Source of the DNA: Megamerina dolium
Lineage: Eukaryota > Arthropoda > Insecta > Diptera > Megamerinidae
Direction: 5' to 3'
Assembly: GCA_963854835.1 (NCBI GenBank)
Contig: OY978526.1
Location: 43,253,140 to 43,317,139 of the forward strand
Length of the DNA stretch: 64,000 nt
A program made the position numbers and the translations under genes. The notes beneath the pieces were generated by a model. That model did no database searches, was not told the origin of the DNA, and saw nothing but the letters and a program-made list of their open reading frames with translations. Below are positions 58,752 to 64,000 of the stretch, piece after piece. Each line of letters begins with the position of its first letter. The stretch's first letter is position 1.

Positions 58752-60402
58752 CAGTGGCTCACAGCTTATTTCGTACAGTGTATATATTTTTATGTACATG
58801 GCTGTAACATCGAAACTAAAAAACTTATCGATAAGTTTTGAATGTAGATGTCTGTGTATGTGTTTAGTAAACCTAATAAGAAAACGGGGAACCCCAAAAA
58901 TTTTTCTTTTTGTTATGCAAGAGAGAAAAACTATTGATCAGCTGATTTTCAGCTCACATCTTATTTCGTACACAAACTTCAATGTAAGTAAGTTTCATTC
59001 TGCCGCGCAGTTACAAAGTTTTTTTGAATTGTATGAGTTTTTGGACCTTTTTAACTATTATAACAATTTTTATTATTATTATTTTAAATAGTTAAAGTGC
59101 TGTAAATTAAACATTTAGCTTTATGGGTCATCGTACAACGATGGAACAGCGTAAACTGGTAATTAACCATTTTAGGAAAGGTCAGAGTGTGCGAAAAATT
59201 GCTGAAATGACAAATTTAAGTGCCTCAACTGTCCAATACATCATTCAACGCTTCGTTCGCGAAAATCGGTTGGAGAACAAGGGCAGAGAAGCACCTAATA
59301 AGATTTTCAACGCATCAGACGAGCGTTATATTGTACGAAAAATTAAGAAAAATCCAAAGTTATCCGCTCCGAAGTTGGCTGCAGAGGTTCAGCGTGAAAT
59401 AGGAAAATCATCCAGTGCTGAAACTGTCCGACGTGTGCTGCGCAATCATGACTTGAACGGTCGAGTAGCCCGAAAGAAACCATTCATTTCGAAAATGAAT
59501 ATACAACGCCGACTTGACTTCGCCAAAGAGCATATTATTAATACTCCTGCGTTCTGGAATACCGTTATTTTCGCGGATGAGTCTAAGTTTAATATTTTTG
59601 GCTCGGACGGAATGTCATATGTTTGGCGTAAAGCTAATACCGAGCTAAACAAGGAGAACCTTAAGCCCACAGTGAAGCATGGTGGCGGTAGCGTGATGGT
59701 TTGGGCCTGTATGTCAGCAGCCGGAGTAGGTGAATTGGTTTTTATTGAGGGAACAATGGACAAAATGAAGTACCTCGAGATTCTGAAAAACAATTTACTT
59801 CAAAGTGCAGACAAACTGGGTTTGCGGGAAGAATTTCGGTATTACCAAGATAATGACCCAAAACATAAATCTGGGATTGTGCAATCTTGGCTTATTTGAA
59901 CTGCTCACACTTGATGTCTCCACCACCACAGTCACCTGACATGAATGTGATTGAAAATCTTTAGTCTATTTTGGACAATAAAATAAGAACACACAAGATT
60001 TCTAATAAGCAAGACCCAAAGAAGGTACTGATGGAGGAATGGAAAAAAATCACACCAGACATCACTCAAAAATTGGTGGATTCAATGCCAAGTAGACTCC
60101 AGGCTGTCATTAACGCTAAGGGATGTCATACTAAATATTAAAATCAACTTACTTTGTTTTTAGTTTGAACTTAAAGAGACTGTACGAAATAAGCTGTGAC
60201 ATGAATTTTCCTATTTTTTTCTTATTTTATTTTTTTATAGTGTCAAACACTAAAATTTTGAAAAAGTAAATTTTGGAAAATAAAAAACAAACCTTCCTTT
60301 CAAAAATGGCATTTATATTTTGTTCAAATTTTTGCTATATTAGGAATTACGACTGCAGCAATTTTTAAACTGTCACTGTACGAAATAAGCTGGGAGCCAC
60401 TG
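58752..60402 (+). mobile_element. Tc1-type transposon with IR/DR ends
   Basis: The left end CAGTGGCTCACAGCTTATTT and right end (reverse complement CAGTGGCTCCCAGCTTATTT) are flanked by TA at 58750-58751 and 60403-60404. A second copy of the CTTATTTCGTACA core sits about 200 bp inside each end (58953-58972 and 60181-60200), in matching orientation. This is the IR/DR layout known from Minos- and Sleeping Beauty-type elements, where each end carries two transposase-binding repeats. Total 1651 bp. Confidence 0.9.
59123..60141 (+). pseudogene. Tc1-family transposase, nearly intact
   Basis: The first 258 codons are open. A first HTH lies at residues 10-45 (GQSVRKIAEMTNLSASTVQ) and a second HTH at about 78-120 (SAPKLAAEVQ, VARKKPFIS). 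The first catalytic Asp is at 152 (FADESKFNIFG), HGGGSVMVWACM at 186-197 and the second Asp at 243 (YQDNDPKH). A stop at 59897-59899 follows a frameshift. In the +2 frame the protein resumes with PDMNVIENL (the catalytic Glu of DD34E), has one TAG at 59962-59964 where Trp is expected, and runs to TAA 60139-60141. Only about two lesions separate it from an intact frame, so the element was active recently. The product binds the inner and outer repeats and cuts at TA. Confidence 0.85.
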
Positions 60403-60404
60403 TA

Positions 60405-61850
60405 ACTAAACGAATACACTAAAAATTCTGATGTATTTGCATTTTTTTTTGTTTGTTTTGAACTGAGCTCCTTCTATATTCTTAGTATCAAACATGTGTG
60501 AAATTGTCGTTAGCGTCTTTGATATTTCACAAGATTTAATTGTAAAAAAATTCCACACCATTTGTTTTGTTAGTATTGGTTTTTGTTTTTCCCCTAATAT
60601 TTAAAATGCAAGACATGCTTCGTAAATATTTACGATTATTTTCTTCGCTGTCTCTCTCTCTCTCTTTCTCTCCTAGTTTATGGAAAATTTCATTTACTAA
60701 ATACATATGAACATAAGCATTTGTTGGTACATATGAAGCTGTATATACGATCTGTCCAAAACAAATTAAATTTCAATGTGCATAAAATTTTATTGAAAGC
60801 TCTTTGCAACAAAAACATGACTTGCAAAAAAAAATATTGTTTTTCTGTTAACATATCTGATTAAATTTGATTTTTGATTGTTGAGGTATAAAACAATCAG
60901 ATTTCTTATATTTCATCTAACAAAATGGTTTCTGGGTACAGAATAAAAAAGTTCTAATTGTTTTCACAACACTCGAAATATAAAATTTCTCATCGTACAA
61001 AGTTTTCAAGAAAAAATTTTAAAAACCGTAGATTATATAGTACTTTGCATTGTGTACAATATAAAATACTTTATATTTCTGTTAACTAAAACTGGTTATA
61101 ATAAACATGAATCAATTTTTTCAACTAAACTTTCCTTGTACATACAATAGCATTTTCCTGCTGCTACTAGGAGGGGCATAATACATAAAAAATTATATTA
61201 TATAATATGTATATAACCAAAAATAATTAAACGAAAGACAACACGCTACCATCTCATCATTATCTAAACGATCGCGGAACTACGAGTACATACTGAGAAT
61301 AGGTATATGCTTCATATATGAGGTCTTCAACGCAATTCTAAAAACATACTTCTATTAAAAGTTATCGTAAAGATGTTTGAAAATCTACTTTTAATCAAAT
61401 AGACTCTCCACAGTAATCACCACCACATAATCCCGTACCATCAAATTGTTCTTTCAACTAAAACGTAGTACAATAAAACAATAATTGGCGGAATTGATTT
61501 GGAGCAACTAGAAGAGCAACTTGTGGTCGATAGCTGCATGTTTCTTATGGCACTACAAAACCGAGCTGACGACACCGCTAAGAAAGAAACGAAACGAATA
61601 AGGTAGAATATAATTGCTGAATGTCAAACATCTCGTGGCCCAAACTAAGCCGAAGAAAAACTGACACTCTTGTAATATCTAATAGAGAAAACCTCTAAAG
61701 CTACAGGTAAAAGGAAACAAATTTATTGATGCGGTCTTCTTTACGAGATCGAAGAGCTAATAGCCGAATTTTTAGATTCTCTGATGCATCTTGGTGATTT
61801 ACAATCACGAAGTACTCTTAAAACAGCTGTATAATCTAACCAAGCTTATC
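60405..61850. other. AT-rich stretch, nothing recognised
   Basis: A CT run at 60650-60672. The less AT-rich piece 61480-61800 has no motif I recognise. Confidence 0.4.
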
Positions 61851-61852
61851 CT

Positions 61853-62112
<260 letters not shown>

Positions 62113-62114
62113 TG

Positions 62115-63365
62115 GAAATATATTTAAAAGTCACCGGTTATTCAGTGGTTTTCGTCTTTTGGCCATAACTTTTGTTTATAACACATTTTTTTGCTTGTCC
62201 ATTATATTGGACAGATCCAATGAAAGAATATTTGGTTAATATCCAAAATACATTGACTAAGTGGATTCATTGCTATGTGAAATACTACAATATATTCGAT
62301 GAAATATTTTCTAGTACATATATCGCTAAATTATATAGAAAAAATTAAGTAGATGCTATTTCAGGCAATTCAATTTTTTTTTATCACAAAAAATAAAAAG
62401 GTTTAATTTTGGGGAATACGTCTGCTGCACAATACATACATTTAAGTCTATTTCATTCAACGGCAGCTATTAACCAACATTACATAGAATTGTAGCTTAT
62501 CAAACAGAATATAGAAGTGCTTGAAAAAAATTTGTTCGTAATTCTTATACAAGCGTTTTATAATTGTCACAATTGGGAAGATTCAGTGATGGTGCCATTA
62601 CACAATTAACATTAACGCACAATCAGAAAAAGAAAAAACTCCTCAAAATGAAGCCTAAATTTTAAAATAATTCATCTATGGAAATTATAGTTTGTTTTAA
62701 AAAAATGATTTTTTCTGTGGCTCTTCTCTCATTTATTATTTGACTTGACACAAATCGCGTTAAGAGCGTATCACATGAAAGTTATTAGCGATGTTTGCAT
62801 CATCTCTCTAACGGAATAGTTTATTCTATCGCTAACCAAACAGCTTCTCGGATGAAGTAAGACGGCCATTGCATTCTTTTTTACATTTCCCAAGAGCTTG
62901 GAGATTATAAACTTGAAAATAAAGCAACATAAAGCAACTCAGTTTGCCATTCTAACTTAGCTTGACTTGAAAAATAAATTTAAATATAAAAAAATATTAA
63001 TTTAAACCATCTATTTGACTTCAGATGAAAACTTATATTGGCAATAACATTGGTGTAGCAGTATATCTGGACGTCGCAAATGGGTTTGATATTATAATGC
63101 ACAATAGGTCATTGTACTATACATATGTTTAAATACCAGCTTCCGCTAAGTTACTACCAACTGATAAGTAGTTATAATAGTGATAGGTTCTATGTACTAT
63201 GTACGAGCGCGGATTGATAAAGAAGCTACCTAAGTACGAAAAAGGCAGCACAATCACAAAACTTTATTTTTTTGAAATTGCGATCTGTCAAACGTCAGCA
63301 GTTAAAATTTCACCCCAATTCATCGATTAGTTTATTTGTTGTAGTCGTTTGAAGTAACCAAATTT
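62115..63365. other. AT-rich stretch, nothing recognised
   Basis: No supported feature. The last 150 bp may hold the 5' end of the mariner that follows, but no terminal repeat was identified. Confidence 0.35.
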
Positions 63366-63380
63366 TGTGTTTCTTGAAAA

Positions 63381-64000
63381 ATGGAAAAAAGCGAATTTCG
63401 TGATTAAACACTATTATTTGAAAGGGAAAACGGCGAAAGGGATAAAAGAAAAGCCAGATAAACATTACGGTGAGTCTGCTCCGTCAGATTACATGGTAAA
63501 ATATTGGATTGCTGAATTTAAATGCGGCCGAACAAGCACTGCAACAATACCATCAACAGGAAGGCCAAAAGAGGTGGTTACTGAAGAAAATATCAAGAAA
63601 ATCATCGATATCGTTATGAATGATCGCCGAGTCAAGTTGCTTGAGATTGTTGATATGGTAAACATCTCATATGAACGTGTGTTCAACATTTTGCATGAAC
63701 ATTTGCATATGAAAAAGCTATCGGCAAGATGGGCTCAGTGTCGAACAAAAACAAGTTCGGGAGACCACTTCACAGCGGTGTTTGGACATGATAAAGCATA
63801 ATCCTGTTGATTTTTGGCGTCGATTAATAACTGTTGATGAAACGTGGGTCAACCACTACACATGTGAAACCAACAATCAATCGAAACAATGGGTGAAAGT
63901 TGGTGGAAGTGCTCCGAAGCAGGCGAAGGCAGTGAAATCTGCTGGCAAGGTTATGGCCACTGTATTTTGGGATGCACTCAGAATATTGCTTATCGATTAT
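63381..64000 (+). pseudogene. Mariner transposase, frameshifted, runs off the window
   Basis: The likely start is ATG 63381 (MEKSEFR), after which a small frame change leads into IKHYYLKGKTAKGIKEKPDKHYGESAPS, the N-terminal HTH of mariners. Then come STGRPKEVVTEENIKKIIDIV (second HTH and linker) and NDRRVKLLEIVDMVNISYERV. A second shift occurs near 63755-63775, after which the sequence reads DFWRRLITVDETWVNHYTCE (first catalytic Asp) and SAGKVMATVFWDALRILLIDY up to the window edge. A longer open frame from a GTG at 63367 only exists because of the first shift. The 3' end is outside the window. Confidence 0.8.

Noticed and set aside
63367..63801. 144-codon frame starting with GTG
   Set aside because: GTG is not a normal start in flies, and the mariner start ATG at 63381 is in another frame; the long frame results from a frameshift.

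Overview
The window looks like a piece of a higher fly (Diptera, Schizophora) nuclear genome. It is AT-rich and full of ATGTACATA-type simple sequence. It carries two spliced insect acyl-CoA desaturase genes and a dense load of mariner, Tc1, Jockey/RTE, tRNA-SINE and DINE-1-like elements. A tephritid fruit fly is my best guess, but the sequence alone does not prove it. There is no bacterial or organellar signature.

Host genes. Two acyl-CoA desaturase paralogues lie head to tail on the plus strand. Gene 1 (CDS 26326-33654, five coding exons, 541 aa by my splice model) has all three histidine boxes. It also has an unusual N-terminal extension of about 200 residues rich in Asn, Ser, Thr, Cys and Gln. 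Gene 2 (CDS 35197-36473, four coding exons, 341 aa) has an open frame but has lost key metal-ligand positions, including two of the three histidines of box III, so it is probably a pseudoenzyme. Both genes share a 131-bp second exon with identical phases, so they are old duplicates. Gene 1 probably has a non-coding 5' exon upstream, because a good 3' splice site sits at 26231-26236. A candidate promoter or first exon lies near 14820-15300.

Mobile DNA. (i) A DINE-1/HINE-like family (non-autonomous Helentron type) has copies at 1345-2778, 9652-14059, 38881-40123 and 54781-56063, and older remnants at 32760-33255 and 48255-49275. Its body is a tandem array of about 310-bp units. (ii) A 5'-truncated RTE-like retrotransposon (10803-13244) sits inside the second copy, flanked by a 12-bp target-site duplication; decayed relatives lie at 195-482, 22870-23380 and 36840-37000. 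(iii) A Jockey-like element (30205-31985) lies antisense in the last intron of gene 1. (iv) A second truncated LINE lies at 43879-44748. (v) A tRNA-derived SINE family has six copies. (vi) Two Tc1-type transposons keep their ends (51136-52610 with about 190-bp terminal inverted repeats; 58752-60402 with an IR/DR layout). (vii) There are many mariner or mariner-like fragments and one pogo/Tigger-like MITE.

Regions. 1-14.1 kb is repeat-rich and without recognised host genes. 14.1-26.2 kb is AT-rich, probably the 5' intron or upstream region of gene 1, with mariner debris. 26.2-36.6 kb holds the desaturase pair. 36.6-64 kb is intergenic and dominated by transposons, ending inside a mariner that runs off the window. 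No tRNA, rRNA or CRISPR features were found.
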